This document shows, piece by piece, positions 47,541 through 62,300 of a DNA stretch of 64,000 nucleotides. The position numbers and the translations under genes were made by a program. The first letter of the stretch is position 1; the number at the start of each line of letters is the position of its first letter. Origin of the DNA: Dryomyza anilis (lineage: Eukaryota; Arthropoda; Insecta; Diptera; Dryomyzidae); contig OX638133.1 of NCBI GenBank assembly GCA_951804985.1, forward strand, positions 55,457,122 to 55,521,121, in the 5' to 3' direction. The notes under the pieces are model-generated. The model had not been told where the DNA came from and did not search any database. It saw only the letters and a program-made list of their open reading frames with translations.

Positions 47541-50500
47541 CAAACTTATAATTTGTAATTTCTTTTTGCACTTTTAATTCCAATATAAATCATTATAATC
47601 GGCGCAAGGGTTCTTGATAAATCACGGCTCAAATTTAAAATGCTCCTATAAATACGCACATTTTTTAATCTATTTTTGCCCTTTAAATTCCAATATAAAT
47701 CATTATAATCGTCGCAAGGGTTCTTGAGAAATCACGTCTCAAACTTGAAATTTGTAATCTATTTTTGCCCTTTTAATTCCAATATAAATCATTATAATCG
47801 TCACAAGTGTTCTTGAGAAATCACGTCTCAAACTTAAAATGCTCTTAACTCCATAAATACGCGCCGTAGAGGTCTCAAAGCTGGCACATTTTGTAATCTA
47901 TTTTTAAACTTTAAATTCCAATATAAATCATTATAATCGGCGCAAGGGTTTAAGAGAAATCACGGCTCAAATTTGAAATGCTCCTATAAATACGCACCGT
48001 AGGTGCCTCAAAGTTGGCACATTTTGTAATCAATTTTTTGCCTTTTAATTCCAATATAAATCATTATAATTTGCACATGGGTTCTTGAGAAATCACGTCT
48101 CAAACTTAAAATTTGTAACCTATTTTTGCCCTTTTTCCAATATAAATCATTATAATCATCACAAGACTTCCTGAGAAATCACGTCTCAAACTTAAAATGC
48201 TCTTAACTCCGTAAATACGCGCCGTAGAGGCCTCAATGTTAGCACATTTTGCAATATTTTTTTGCCCTTGTTATTCCAATATAAATCATTATAATTGGCG
48301 CAAGGGTTCTTGAGAAATCACGTATCAAATTTAAAATGCTCATAACTCCGTAAATACAAGTCGTAGAGGCCTCAAAGTTGGCATATTTTGTAACCTATTT
48401 TTCCCCTTTTAATTCCAATATAAATCATTAAATCGGCGCAAGAGTTCTTGAGAAATCACGGCTCAAAAATTAAAACGGCTCAAATTTAAAAACGGTGCAA
48501 GAGTTCTTGAGAAATCACGTCTCAAACTTCAAATTTTTATTCTTTTTGCACTTTTAATTCTAATATAAATCATTATAATCGGCGCAAGGGTTCTTGAGAA
48601 ATTACATCTCAAATTTAAAATGCTCCTATAAATACGCGCCGTAGAGGCCTCAAAGTTGGCCCATTTTGTAACTTATTTTTTCCCTTTTAATTCCAATATA
48701 AATCATTATAATCGACGGAAGGGTTCTTGAGAAATCACGTCTCAAACTTAAAATTTGTAATTTCTTTTTGCACTTTTAATTCCAATATAAATCATTATAA
48801 CCGGCGCAAAGGTTCTTGAGAAATCACGGCTCAAATTTAAAATGCTCCTATAAATACGCGCCGTAGAGGCCTCAAAGTTGGCACATTTTGTAGTCTATTT
48901 TTGGCCTTTAAATTCCAATATAAATCATTATAATCGGCATATGGGTTCTTGAGAAATCACGTCTCAAACTTAAAATTTGTAATCTATTTTTGCCCTTTTA
49001 ATTCCAATATAAATGATAATAATCGTCACATCGGTTCTTGAGAAATCACGTCTCAAACTTAAATTGCTCTTAACTCCGTAAATACGCGTCGTAGAGGCCT
49101 CAAAGTTAGCACATTTTGTAATCTATTTTTGCCTTTGTAATTCCAATATAAATTATTATAATTGACGCAAGGGTTCTTGAGAAATCACGTCTCAAACTTA
49201 AAATGCTCATAACTCCGTAAATACGTCTTTTTTTGCCCTTTTAATTCCAATATAAATCATTATAATCGTCACAAGTGTTCTTGAGAAATCACGTCTCAAA
49301 CTTAAAATGCTCTTAACTCCATAAATACGCGCCGTAGAGGTCTCAAAGCTGGCACTTTTTGTAATCTATTTTTAAACTTTAAATTCCAATATAAATCATT
49401 ATAATCGGCGCAAGGGTTTAAGAGAAATCACGGCTCAAATTTGAAATGCTCCTATAAATACGCACCGTAGAGGCCTCAAAGTTGGCACATTTTGTAATCA
49501 ATTTTTTGCCTTTTAATTCCAATATAAATCATTATAATTTGCACATGGGTTCTTGAGAAATCACGTCTCAACTTAAAATTTGTAATCTATTTTTGCCCTT
49601 TTAATTCCAATATAAATCATTATAATCATCACAAGACTTCCTGAGAAATCACGTCTCAAACTTAAAATGCTCTTAACTCCGTAAATACGCGCCGTAGAGG
49701 CCTCAATGTTAGCACATTTTGCAATATTTTTTTGCCCTTGTTATTCCAATATAAATCATTATAATTGGCGCAAGGGTTCTTGAGAAATCACGTATCAAAT
49801 TTAAAATGCTCATAACTCCGTAAATACAAGTCGTAGGGCCTCAAAGTTGGCATATTTTGTAACCTATTTTTCCCCTTTTAATTCCAATATAAATCATTAA
49901 ATCGGCGCAAGAGTTCTTGAGAAATCACGGCTCAAAAATCAAAACGGCTCAAATTTAAAAACGGTGCAAGAGTTCTTGAGAAATCACGTCTCAAACTTCA
50001 AATTTTTATTCTTTTTGCACTTTTAATTCCAATATAAATCATTATAATCGGCGCAAGGGTTCTTGAGAAATTACATCTCAAATTTAAAATGCTCCTATAA
50101 ATACGCGCCGTAGAGGCCTCAAAGTTGGCCCATTTTGTAACTTATTTTTTCCCTTTTAATTCCAATATAAATCATTATAATCGACAGAAGGGTTCTTGAG
50201 AAATCACGTCTCAAACTTAAAATTTGTAATTTCTTTTTGCACTTTTAATTCCAATATAAATCATTATAACCGGCGCAAAGGTTCTTGAGAAATCACGGCT
50301 CAAATTTAAAATGCTCCTATAAATACGCGCCGTAGAGGCCTCAAAGTTGGCACATTTTGTAGTCTATTTTTGGCCTTTAAATTCCAATATAAATCATTAT
50401 AATCGGCATATGGGTTCTTGAGAAATCACGTCTCAAACTTAAAATTTGTAATCTATTTTGGCCCTTTTAATTCCAATATAAATGATAATAATCGTCACAT

Positions 50501-50830
50501 CGGTTCTTGAGAAATCACGTCTCAAACTTAAATTGCTCTTAACTCCGTAAATACGCGTCGTAGAACCCTCAAAGTTAGCACATTTTGTAATCTATTTTTG
50601 CCTTTGTAATTCCAATATAAATTATTTTAATTGACGCAAGGGTTCTTGAGAAATCACGTCTCAAACTTAAAATGCTCATAACTCCGTAAATACGCGTCGT
50701 AGAGGCCTCAAAGTTGGAACATTTTTTTAATCTATTTTTGCCCTTTTAATTCCAATATAAATCATTGTAATCGGCATATGGGTTCTTGAGAAATCACGTC
50801 TCAAAGTTAAAATGCTCTTAACTCCGTAAA
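47291..50830 (+). repeat. 3.53-kb higher-order block, copy 1
   Basis: The marker CACAAAGTTAGCACATTTTG with AAACTATG lies at 47309 and 50847 (3538 apart), and the GCAATATTTTTTTGCCC unit at 48251 and 51780 (3529 apart). Inside the block the latter unit also recurs at 49721, so there is an internal period of 1470 bp. A clipped unit AATACGTCTTTTTTTGCCC near 49225 marks the internal join. Confidence 0.84.
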
Positions 50831-53800
50831 TAGGCGTCGTAGAGGCCACAAAGTTAGCACATTTTGTAAACTATGTTTTCCATTTTAATTCCAATATAAA
50901 TCGTTATATTCGGAGCAAGGAATCTTGAGAAATCACGTCTCAAACTTAAAATGCTCATAACTCCGAAAATACGCGTCGTAGAGTTGGAAAATTTTTTATC
51001 AATTTTTGCCCTTTTAATTCCAATATAAATCATTATAATCGGCGCAAGAGTTCTTGAGAAATCACGTCTCAAACTTATAATTTGTAATTTCTTTTTGCAC
51101 TTTTAATTCCAATATAAATCATTATAATCGGCGCAAGGGTTCTTGATAAATCACGGCTCAAATTTAAAATGCTCCTATAAATACGCACATTTTTTAATCT
51201 ATTTTTGCCCTTTAAATTCCAATATAAATCATTATAATCGTCGCAAGGGTTCTTGAGAAATCACGTCTCAAACTTGAAATTTGTAATCTATTTTTGCGCT
51301 TTTAATTCCAATATAAATCATTATAATCGTCACAAGTGTTCTTGAGAAATCACGTCTCAAACTTAAAATGCTCTTAACTCCATAAATACGCGCCGTAGAG
51401 GTCTCAAAGCTGGCACATTTTGTAATCTATTTTTAAACTTTAAATTCCAATATAAATCATTATAATCGGCGCAAGGGTTTAAGAGAAATCACGGCTCAAA
51501 TTTGAAATGCTCCTATAAATACGCACCGTAGAGGCCTCAAAGTTGGCACATTTTGTAATCAATTTTTTGCCTTTTAATTCCAATAAAAATCATTATAATT
51601 TGCACATGGGTTCTTGAGAAATCACGTCTCAAACTTAAAATTTGTAATCTATTTTTGCCCTTTTTCCAATATAAATCATTATAATCATCACAAGACTTCC
51701 TGAGAAATCACGTCTCAAACTTAAAATGCTCTTAACTCCGTAAATACGCGCCGTAGAGGCCTCAATGTTAGCACATTTTGCAATATTTTTTTGCCCTTGT
51801 TATTCCAATATAAATCATTATAATTGGCGCAAGGGTTCTTGAGAAATCACGTATCAAATTTAAAATGCTCATAACTCCGTAAATACAAGTCGTAGAGGCC
51901 TCAAAGTTGGCATATTTTGTAACCTATTTTTCCCCTTTTAATTCCAATATAAATCATTAAATCGGCGCAAGAGTTCTTGAGAAATCACGGCTCAAAAATT
52001 AAAACGGCTCAAATTTAAAAACGGTGCAAGAGTTCTTGAGAAATCACGTCTCAAACTTCAAATTTTTATTCTTTTTGCACTTTTAATTCTAATATAAATC
52101 ATTATAATCGGCGCAAGGGTTCTTGAGAAATTACATCTCAAATTTAAAATGCTCCTATAAATACGCGCCGTAGAGGCCTCAAAGTTGGCCCATTTTGTAA
52201 CTTATTTTTTCCCTTTTAATTCCAATATAAATCATTATAATCGACGGAAGGGTTCTTGAGAAATCACGTCTCAAACTTAAAATTTGTAATTTCTTTTTGC
52301 ACTTTTAATTCCAATATAAATCATTATAACCGGCGCAAAGGTTCTTGAGAAATCACGGCTCAAATTTAAAATGCTCCTATAAATACGCGCCGTAGAGGCC
52401 TCAAAGTTGGCACATTTTGTAGTCTATTTTTGGCCTTTAAATTCCAATATAAATCATTATAATCGGCATATGGGTTCTTGAGAAATCACGTCTCAAACTT
52501 AAAATTTGTAATCTATTTTTGCCCTTTTAATTCCAATATAAATGATAATAATCGTCACATCGGTTCTTGAGAAATCACGTCTCAAACTTAAATTGCTCTT
52601 AACTCCGTAAATACGCGTCGTAGAGGCCTCAAAGTTAGCACGTTTTGTAATCTATTTTTGCCTTTGTAATTCCAATATAAATTATTATAATTGACGCAAG
52701 GGTTCTTGAGAAATCACGTCTCAAACTTAAAATGCTCATAACTCCGTAAATACGTCTTTTTTTGCCCTTTTAATTCCAATATAAATCATTATAATCGTCA
52801 CAAGTGTTCTTGAGAAATCACGTCTCAAACTTAAAATGCTCTTAACTCCATAAATACGCGCCGTAGAGGTCTCAAAGCTGGCACATTTTGTAATCTATTT
52901 TTAAACTTTAAATTCCAATATAAATCATTATAATCGGCGCAAGGGTTTAAGAGAAATCACGGCTCAAATTTGAAATGCTCCTATAAATACGCACCGTAGA
53001 GGCCTCAAAGTTGGCACATTTTGTAATCAATTTTTTGCCTTTTAATTCCAATATAAATCATTATAATTTGCACATGGGTTCTTGAGAAATCACGTCTCAA
53101 CTTAAAATTTGTAATCTATTTTTGCCCTTTTAATTCCAATATAAATCATTATAATCATCACAAGACTTCCTGAGAAATCACGTCTCAAACTTAAAATGCT
53201 CTTATCTCCGTAAATACGCGCCGTAGAGGCCTCAATGTTAGCACATTTTGCAATATTTTTTTGCCCTTGTTATTCCAATATAAATCATTATAATTGGCGC
53301 AAGGGTTCTTGAGAAATCACGTATCAAATTTAAAATGCTCATAACTCCGTAAATACAAGTCGTAGAGGCCTCAAAGTTGGCATATTTTGTAACCTATTTT
53401 TCCCCTTTTAATTCCAATATAAATCATTAAATCGGCGCAAGAGTTCTTGAGAAATCACGGCTCAAAAATTAAAACGGCTCAAATTTAAAAACGGTGCAAG
53501 AGTTCTTGAGAAATCACGTCTCAAACTTCAAATTTTTATTCTTTTTGCACTTTTAATTCCAATATAAATCATTATAATTTAAAATGCTCCTATAAATACG
53601 CGCCGTAGAGGCCTCAAAGTTGGCCCATTTTGTAACTTATTTTTCCCCTTTTAATTCCAATATAAATCATTATAATCGACACATCGGTTCTTGAGAAATC
53701 ACGTCTCAAACTTAAATTGCTCTTAACTCCGTAAATACGCGTCGTAGAGGCCTCAAAGTTAGCACATTTTGTAATCTATTTTTGCCTTTGTAATTCCAAT

Positions 53801-54020
53801 ATAAATTATTTTAATTGGCGCAAGGGTTCTTGAGAAATCACGTCTCAAACTTAAAATGCTCATAACTCCGTAAATACGCGTCGTAGAGGCCTCAAAGTTG
53901 GAACATTTTTTTAATCTATTTTTGCCCTTTTAATTCCAATATAAATCATTGTAATCGGCATATTGGTTCTTGAGAAATCACGTCTCAAAGTTAAAATGCT
54001 CTTAACTCCGTAAATAGGCG
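50831..54020 (+). repeat. 3.53-kb higher-order block, copy 2 with deletions
   Basis: Follows copy 1 closely, with the same internal 1470-bp step (51780 and 53250) and the same clipped join near 52753. It is about 350 bp shorter (next marker after 3184 bp). One loss joins AATCATTATAATT to TAAAATGCTCC near 53579. Another joins TATAATCGAC to ACATCGGTTC near 53680. Confidence 0.84.
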
Positions 54021-55900
54021 TCGTAGAGGCCACAAAGTTAGCACATTTTGTAAACTATGTTTTCCCTTTTAATTCCAATATAAATCGTTATATTCGTAGC
54101 AAGGAATCTTGAGAAATCACGTCTCAAACTTAAAATACTCATAACTCCGTAAATACGCGTCGTAGAGGCCTCAAAGTTGGAAAATTTTTTATCAATTTTT
54201 GCCCTTTTAATTCCAATATAAATCATTATAATCGGCGCAAGAGTTCTTGAGAAATCACATCTCAAATTGGAAATGCTCCTATAAATACGCGCCTCAAAGT
54301 TGGCCCATTTTGTAACCTATTTTTTCCCTTTTAATTCCAATATAAATCATTATAATCGCAAGGACGCAAGGGTTCTTGAGAATCACGGTTTTAAAATGGT
54401 CCCATAAATACGCGCCGTATTTATAGGAAATGTTTAAAATGCTCTTTACTCCGTAAATACGCGCCTTAGAGGACTCAAAGCGGGCACATTTTGTAACCTA
54501 TTTTTTCCCTTTTAATTCTAATGTAAATCATTATAATCATCACAAGGCTTCCTGAGAAATCACGTCTCAAACTTCAAATGCTCTTAACTCTTTAAATTCC
54601 AATATAAATCATTGTAATCGGCATATGGGTTCTTGAGAAATCACGTCTCAAACTTAAAATGCTCTTAACTCCGTAAATACGCGTCGTAGAGGCCACAAAG
54701 TTAGCACATTTTGTAAACTATGTTTTCCCTTTTAATTCCAATATAAATCGTTATATTCGGAGCAAGGATTCTTGAGAAATCACGCCTCAAACTTAAAATG
54801 CTCATAACTCCGTAAATACGCGTCGTAGAGGCCTCAAAGTTGGAAATTTTTTTATCAATTTTTGCCCTTTTAATTCCAATATAAATCATTATAATCGGCG
54901 CAAGAGTTCTTGAGAAATCACGTCTCAAACTTATAATTTGTAATTTCTTTTTGCACTTTTAATTCCAATATAAATCATTATAATCGGCGCAAGGGTTCTT
55001 GATAAATCACGGCTCAAATTTAAAATGCTCCTATAAATACGCACATTTTTTAATCTATTTTTGCCCTTTAAATTCCAATATAAATCATTATAATCGTCAC
55101 AAGTGTTCTTGAGAAATCACGTCTCAAACTTAAAATGCTCTTAACTCCATAAATACGCGCCGTAGAGGTCTCAAAGCTGGCACATTTTGTAATCTATTTT
55201 TGAACTTTAAATTCCAATAAAAATCATTACAATCGGCGCAAGGGTTTATGAGAAATCACGGCTCAAATTCGAAATGCTCCTATAAATACGCACCGTAGAG
55301 GCCTCAAAGTTGGCACATTTTGTAATCAATTTTTTGCCTTTTAATTCCAATATAAATCATTATAATTTGCACATGGGTTCTTGAGAAATCACGTCTCAAA
55401 CTTAAAATTTGTAATCTATTTTTGCCCTTTTAATTCCAATATAAATCATTATAATCATCACAAGACTTCCTGAGAAATCACGTCTCAAACTTAAAATGCT
55501 CTTAACTCCGTAAATACGCGCCGTAGAGGCCTCAATGTTAGCACATTTTGCAATATTTGTTTGCCCTTGTTATTCCAATATAAATCATTATAATTGGCGC
55601 AAGGGCTCTTGAGAAATCACGTATCAAATTTAAAATGCTCATAACTCCGTAAATACAAGTCGTAGAGGCCTCAAAGTTGGCATATTTTGTAACCTATTTT
55701 TCCCCTTTTAATTCCAATATAAATCATTAAATCGGCGCAAGAGTTCTTGAGAAATCACGGCTCAAAAATTAAAACGGCTCAAATTTAAAAACGGTGCAAG
55801 AGTTCTTGAGAAATCACGTCTCAAACTTCAAATTTTTATTCTTTTTGCACTTTTAATTCCAATATAAATCATTATAATCGGCGCAAGGGTTCTTGAGAAA
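54021..55900 (+). repeat. Partial third copy of the 47-54 kb block
   Basis: Has the 663-bp tandem step (54031 and 54694), then the GCAATATTTGTTTGCCC unit at 55550, 2300 bp after the last one. The segment near 55200-55270 carries the TTCGAAATGCTCC variant otherwise seen only beside the mobile element copies, so it is a recombinant of two block types. Confidence 0.76.
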
Positions 55901-58900
55901 TTACATCTCAAATTTAAAATGCTCCTATAAATACGCGCCGTAGAGGCCTCAAAGTTGGCCCATTTTGTAACTTATTTTTTCCCTTTTAATTCCAATATAA
56001 ATCATTATAATCGACGGAAGGGTTCTTGAAAAATCACGTCTCAAACTTAAAATTTGCAATCTATTTTTGGTCTTTTAATTCCAATATAAATGATTATACT
56101 GCTCCTATTAATACGCGCCGTAGAGGCCTCAAAATTGGCACATTTTGTAATCTATTTTTTGCCTTTAAATTCAAAAAATAAATCACTATAATCGGCAGAT
56201 GGGTTCTTGAGAAATCACGTCTCAAACTTAAAATGTTCTTAACTCCGTAAATACGCGTCGTAGAGGCCTCAAAGTTGGCACATTTTTTAATCTATTTTTA
56301 CTCCAATACAAATCATTATAATCGGCGCAAGGGTTCTTGAGAAATCACATCTCAAATTTTAAATGCTCCTATAAATACGCGCCGTATTTATAGGAAATGC
56401 TTAAAATGCTCTTAACTCCGTAAATACGCGCCTTAGAGGCCTCAAAGCTGGCACTTTGTAACCTATTTTTTCCCATTTAATTCTAATGTAAATCATTATA
56501 ATCATCACAAGGCTTCCTGAGAAATCACGTCTCAAACTTAAAATGCTCTGAACTCTTTAAAGTCCAATATAAATCATTGTAATCGGCATATGGGTTATTC
56601 AGAAATCACGTCTCAAACTTAAAATTTGTAATCTATTTTTGCCCTTTAAATTCCAATATAAATGATTATAATCGTCACAATGGTTATTGAGAAATCACGT
56701 CTCAAACTTAAATTGCTCTTAACTCTTAACGTAAATACGCGTCGTAGAGGCCTCAAAGTTAGCACATTTTGTAATCTATTTTTGCCTTTGTAATTCCAAT
56801 ATAAATTATTATTATTGACGCAACGGTTCTTGAGAAATCACGTCTCAAACTTAAAATTTGCAATCTCTTTTTGGTCTTTTAATTCCAAGATAAATGATTA
56901 TAATGCTCCTATTAATACGCGCCGTAGAGGCCTCAAAGTTGGCACATTTTGTAATCTATTTTTTGCCTTTAAATTCAAAAAATTAATCATTATAATCGGC
57001 ATATGGGTTCTTGAGAAATCACGTCTCAAACTTAAAATGCTCTTAACTCCGTAAATACGCGTCGTAGAGGCCACAAAGTTAGCACATTTTGTAAACTATG
57101 TTTTCCCTTTTAATTCCAATATAAATCATTATAATCGGCGCAAGAGTTCTTGAGAAATCACGGCTCAAAATTAAAACGGCTCAAATTTAAAAACGGCGCA
57201 AGAGTTCTTGAGAAATCACGTCTCAAACTTCAAATTTTTAATTCTTTTTGCACTTTTAATTCCAATATAAATCATTATAATCGGCGCAAGGGTTCTTGAG
57301 AAATCACATCTCAAATTTAAAATGCTCCTATAAATACGCGCCGTAGAGGCCTCAAAGTTGGCCCATTTTGTAACTTATTTTTTCCCTTTTAATTCCAATA
57401 TAAATCATTAAAATCGACGCAAGGGTTCTTGAGAAATCACGTCTCAAACTTAAAATTTGTAATTTATTTTTGCACTTTTAATTCCAATATAAATCATTAT
57501 AACCGGCGCAAAGGTTCTTGATACGCGCCGTAGAGGCCTCAAAGTTGGCACATTTTGTAGTCTATTTTTGGCCTTTAAATTCCAATATAAATCATTATAA
57601 TCGGCATATGGGTTCTTGAGAAATCACGTCTCAAACTTAAAATGCTCTTAACTCCGTAAATACGAGTCGTAGAGGCCACAAAATTAGCACATTTTGAATT
57701 CTATGTTATCCCTTTTAATTTCAATATAAATCATTATAATCGGCGCAAGGGTTCTTGAGAAATCACGTCTCAAACTTAAAATTTGCAATCTATTTTTGAT
57801 CTTTTAGTACCAATATAAATGATTATAATGCTCCTAATTTTACGCGCCGTAGAGGCCTCAAAGTTGGCACATTTTGTAATTTATTTTTGGCCTTTAAATT
57901 CAAAAAATAAATCATTATAATTGGCGCAAGGGTTCTTGAGAAATCACATCTCAAATTTGAAATGGTCCTATAAATACGCGCCTCAAAGTTGGCCCATTTT
58001 GTAACCTATTTTTTCCCTTTTAATTCCAATATAAATCATTATAATTGCAAGGACGCAAGGGTTCTTGAGAAATCACGGTTTTAAAATGGTCCCATAAATA
58101 CGCGCCGTATTTATAGGAAATGCTTAAAATGCTTTTTACTCCGTAAATACGCGCCTTAGAGGCCTCAAAGCTGGCACATTTTGTAACCTATTTTTTCCCT
58201 TTTAATTCTAATGTAAATCATTATAATCATCACAAGGCTTCCTGAGAAAGCACGTCTCAAACTTAAAATGCTCTTAACTCTTTAAATTCCAATATAAATC
58301 ATTGTAATCGGCATAAGGGTTCTTGAGAAATCACGTCTCAAACATAAAATTTGTAATCTATTTTTGCCCTTTTAATTCCAATATAAATGATTATAATCGT
58401 CACAACGGTTCTTGAGAAATCACGTCTCAAACTTAAATTGCTCTTAACTCCGTAAATACGCGTCGTAGAGGCCTCAAAGTTAGCACATTTTGTAATCTAT
58501 TTTTGCCTTTGTAATTCCAATATAAATTATTATAATTGACGCAATGGTTCTTGAGAAATCACTTGTCAAATTTAAAATTTGCAATCTATTTTTGGTCTTT
58601 TAATTCCAAGATAAATGATTATAATGCTCCTATTAATACGCGCCGTAGTGGCCTCAAAGTTGGCACATTTTGTAAACTATGTTTTCCCTTTTAATTCCAA
58701 TATAAATCGTTATAATCGAAGCAAGGATTCTTGAGAAATCACGTCTCAAACTTAAAATGCTCATAACTCCGTAAATACGCGTCGCAGAGGCCTCAAAGTT
58801 GGAAAATTTTTTATCAATTTTTGCCCTTTTAATTCCAATATAAATCATTGTAATCGGCGCAAGTGTTCTTGAGAAATCACGTCTCAAATTTAAAATGCTC

Positions 58901-59390
58901 AGAACTCCGTAAAAACGCGCCGTAGAGGCCTCAAAGTTGGCATATTTGGTAAGCTATTTTTTCCCTTTTAATTCCAATATAAATCATTATAATCGGCGCA
59001 AGAGTTCTTGAGAAATCACGTCTCAAACTTAAAATTTGTAATTTCTTTTGGCACTTTTAATTCATTATAATCGTCATAAATCATTATAATCGTCACAAGG
59101 GTTCTTGAGAAATCACGTCTCAAACTTAAAATGCTCTTAACTCCATAAATACGCGCCGTAGAGGCCTAAAGCTGGCATATTTTGTAATCTATTTTTGAAC
59201 TTTAAATTCCAATATAAATCATTACAATCGGCGCAAGGGTTCTTGAGAAATCACATCTCAAATTTAAAATGCTCCTAAAAATACGCACCGTAGAGGCCTC
59301 AAAGTTGGCACATTTTGTAATAAATTTTTTGCCTTTTAATTCCAATATAAATCATTATAATTTGCACATGGGTTCTTGAGAAATCACGTC
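55901..59390 (+). repeat. Mixed satellite segment
   Basis: Contains a perfect palindrome at 56368, S+M pairs, and a stutter CTTAACTCTTAACGTAAATA near 56719 that recurs 4338 bp downstream near 61057. A short repeated piece CATTATAATCGTCATAAATC lies at 59064. No gene was seen. Confidence 0.74.
56368..56394. repeat. Perfect snap-back palindrome, right part of the window
   Basis: Perfect arms around CGC, followed by GAAATGCTTAAAATG. The perfect form thus occurs again after a stretch of 20 kb with only decayed copies. Confidence 0.88.
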
Positions 59391-62300
59391 TCAAACTTAA
59401 AATTTGTAATCTATTTTTGCCCTTTTATTTCCAATATAAATCATTATAATCATCACAAGGCTTCCTGAGAAATCACGTCTCAAACTTAAAATGCTCTTAA
59501 CTCCGTAAATACGCGCCGTAGAGGCCTCAAAGTTAGCACATTTTGCAATATTTTTTTGCCCCTGTATTCCAATATAAATCATTATAATTTGCGCAAGGGT
59601 TCTTGAAAAATCACGTGTCAAATTTAAAATGCTCATAACTCCGTAAATACGAGTCGTAGAGGCCTCAAAGTTGGAATATTTTGTAACCTATTTTTCCCCT
59701 TTTAATTCCAATATAAATCATTATAATCGGCGCAAGAGTTCTTGAGAAATCACGGCTCAAAATTAAAACGGCTCAAATTTAAAAACGGCGCAAGAGTTCT
59801 TGAGAAATCACGTCTCAAACTTAAAATTTGCAATCTATTTTTGGTCTTTTAATTCCAATATAAATGATTATACTGCTCCTATTAATACGCGCCGTAGAGG
59901 CCTCAAAATTGGCACATTTTGTAATCTATTTTTGGCCTTTAAATTCAAAAAATAAATAACTATAATCGGCATATGGGTTCTTGAAAAATCACGTCTCAAA
60001 CTTAAAATGCTCTTAACTCCGTAAATACGCGTCGTAGAGGCCACAATGTTAGCACATTTTGTAATCTATGTTTTTCCGTTTAATTCCAATATAAATCATT
60101 ACAATCGGCGCAAGAGTTCTTGAGAAATCACGGCTCAAATTTAAAATGCTCCTATAAATACGCAAATTTTTTAATCTATTTTTGCCCTTTAAATTCCAAT
60201 ATAAATCATTATAATCGTCACAAGGGTTCTTGAGAAATCACGTCTCAAACTTAAAATTTGCAATCTATTTTTGATCTTATAACTCCAATATAAATGATTA
60301 TAATGCTCCTATTATTACGCGCCGTAGAGGCCTCAAAGTTGGCACATTTTGTAATCTATTTTTAGCCTTTAAATTCAAAAAAATAAATCATTATAATCGG
60401 CATATGGGTTCTTGAGAAATCACGTCTCAAACTTAAAATGCTCATAACTCCGTAAATACGTGTCGTAGAGGCCTCAAAGTTGGAACATTTTTTTATCTAT
60501 TTTTGCCCTTTTAATTCCAATATAAATCATTGTAATCGGCGCAAGGGTTCTTGAGAAATCACATCTCAAATTTTAAATGCTCCTATAAATACGCGCCTCA
60601 AAGTTGGCCCATTTTGTAACCTATTTTTTCCCTTTTAACTCCAATATAAATCATAATAATCGCAAGGACGCAAGGGTTCTTGAGAAATCACGTCTTTAAA
60701 ATGCTCCTATAAATACGCGCCGTATTTATAGGAAATGCTTAAAATGCTCTTAACTCCGTAAATACGCGCCTTAGAGGCCCCAAAGCTGGCACTTTGTAAC
60801 CTATTTTTTCCCTTTTAATTCTAATGTAAATCATTATAATCATCACAAGGCTTCCTGAGAAATCACGTCTCAAACTTAAAATGCTCTGAACTCTTTAAAG
60901 TCCAATATAAATCATTGTAATCGGCATATGGGTTATTGAGAAATCACGTCTCAAACTTAAAATTTGTAATCTATTTTTGCCCTTTTGATTCCAATATAAA
61001 TGATTATAATCGTCACAACGGTTTTTGAGAAATCACGTCTCAAACTTAAATTGCTCTTAACTCTTAACGTAAATACGCGTCGTAGAGGCCTCAAAGTTAG
61101 CACATTTTGTAATCTATTTTTTGCCTTTAAATTCAAAAAATTAATCATTATAATCGGCATATGGGTTCTTGAGAAATCACGTCTCAAACTTAAAATGCTC
61201 TTAACTCCGTAAATACGCACCGTAGAGGCCTCAAAGTTGGCACATTTTGTAATCAATTTTTTGCCTTTTAATTCCAATATAAATCATTATAATTTGCACA
61301 TGGGTTCTTGAGAAATCACGTCTCAAACTTAAAATTTGTAATGTATTTTTGCCCTTTTAATTCCAATATAAATCATTATACTCATCACAAGGCTTTCTGA
61401 GAAATCACTTCTCAAACTTAAAATGCTCTTAACTCCGTAAATACGCGCCGTAGAGGCCTCAAAGTTAGCACATTTTGCAATATTTTTTTGCCCCTGTATT
61501 CCAATATAAATCATTATAATCGGCGCAAGAGTTCTTGAGAAATCACGGCTCAAAATTAAAACGGCTCAAATTTAAAAACGGCGCAAGAGTTCTTGAGAAA
61601 TCACGTCTCAAACTTCAAATTTTTAATTCTTTTTGCACTTTTAATTCCAATATAAATCATTATAATCGGCGCAAGGGTTCTTGAGAAATCACATCTCAAA
61701 TTTAAAATGCTCCTATAAATACGCGCCGTAGAGGCCTCAAAGTTGGCCCATTTTGTAACTTATTTTTCCCCTTTTAATTCCAATATAAATCATTATAATC
61801 GACGCAAGGGTTCTTGAGAAATCACGTCTCAAACTTAAAATTTGTAATTTCTTTTTGCACTTTTAATTCCAATATAAATCATTATAACCGGCGCAAAGGT
61901 TCTTAATACGCGCCGTAGAGGCCTCAAAGTTGGCACATTTTGTAATCAATTTTTTGCCTTTTAATTCCAATATAAATCATTATAATTTGCAAATGGGTTC
62001 TTGAGAAATCACGTCTCAAACTTAAAATTTGTAATCTATTTTTGCCCTTTTAATTCCAATATAAATCATTATAATCATCACAAGGCTTCCTGAGAAATCA
62101 CGTCTCAAACTTAAAATGCTCTTAACTCCGTAAATACGCGCCGTAGAGGCCTCAAAGTTAGCACATTTTGCAATATTTTTTTGCCCCTGTATTCCAATAT
62201 AAATCATTATAATATGCGCAAGGGTTCTTGAGAAATCACGTGTCAAATTTAAAATGCTCATAACTCCGTAAATACGAGTCGTAGAGGCCTCAAAGTTGGC

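Noticed and set aside
56815..57054. Plus-strand open frame of 79 codons
   Set aside because: It reads through units of S, M and L type. The similar one at 61000-61212 is a copy of part of the same array block, not an independent conserved gene.
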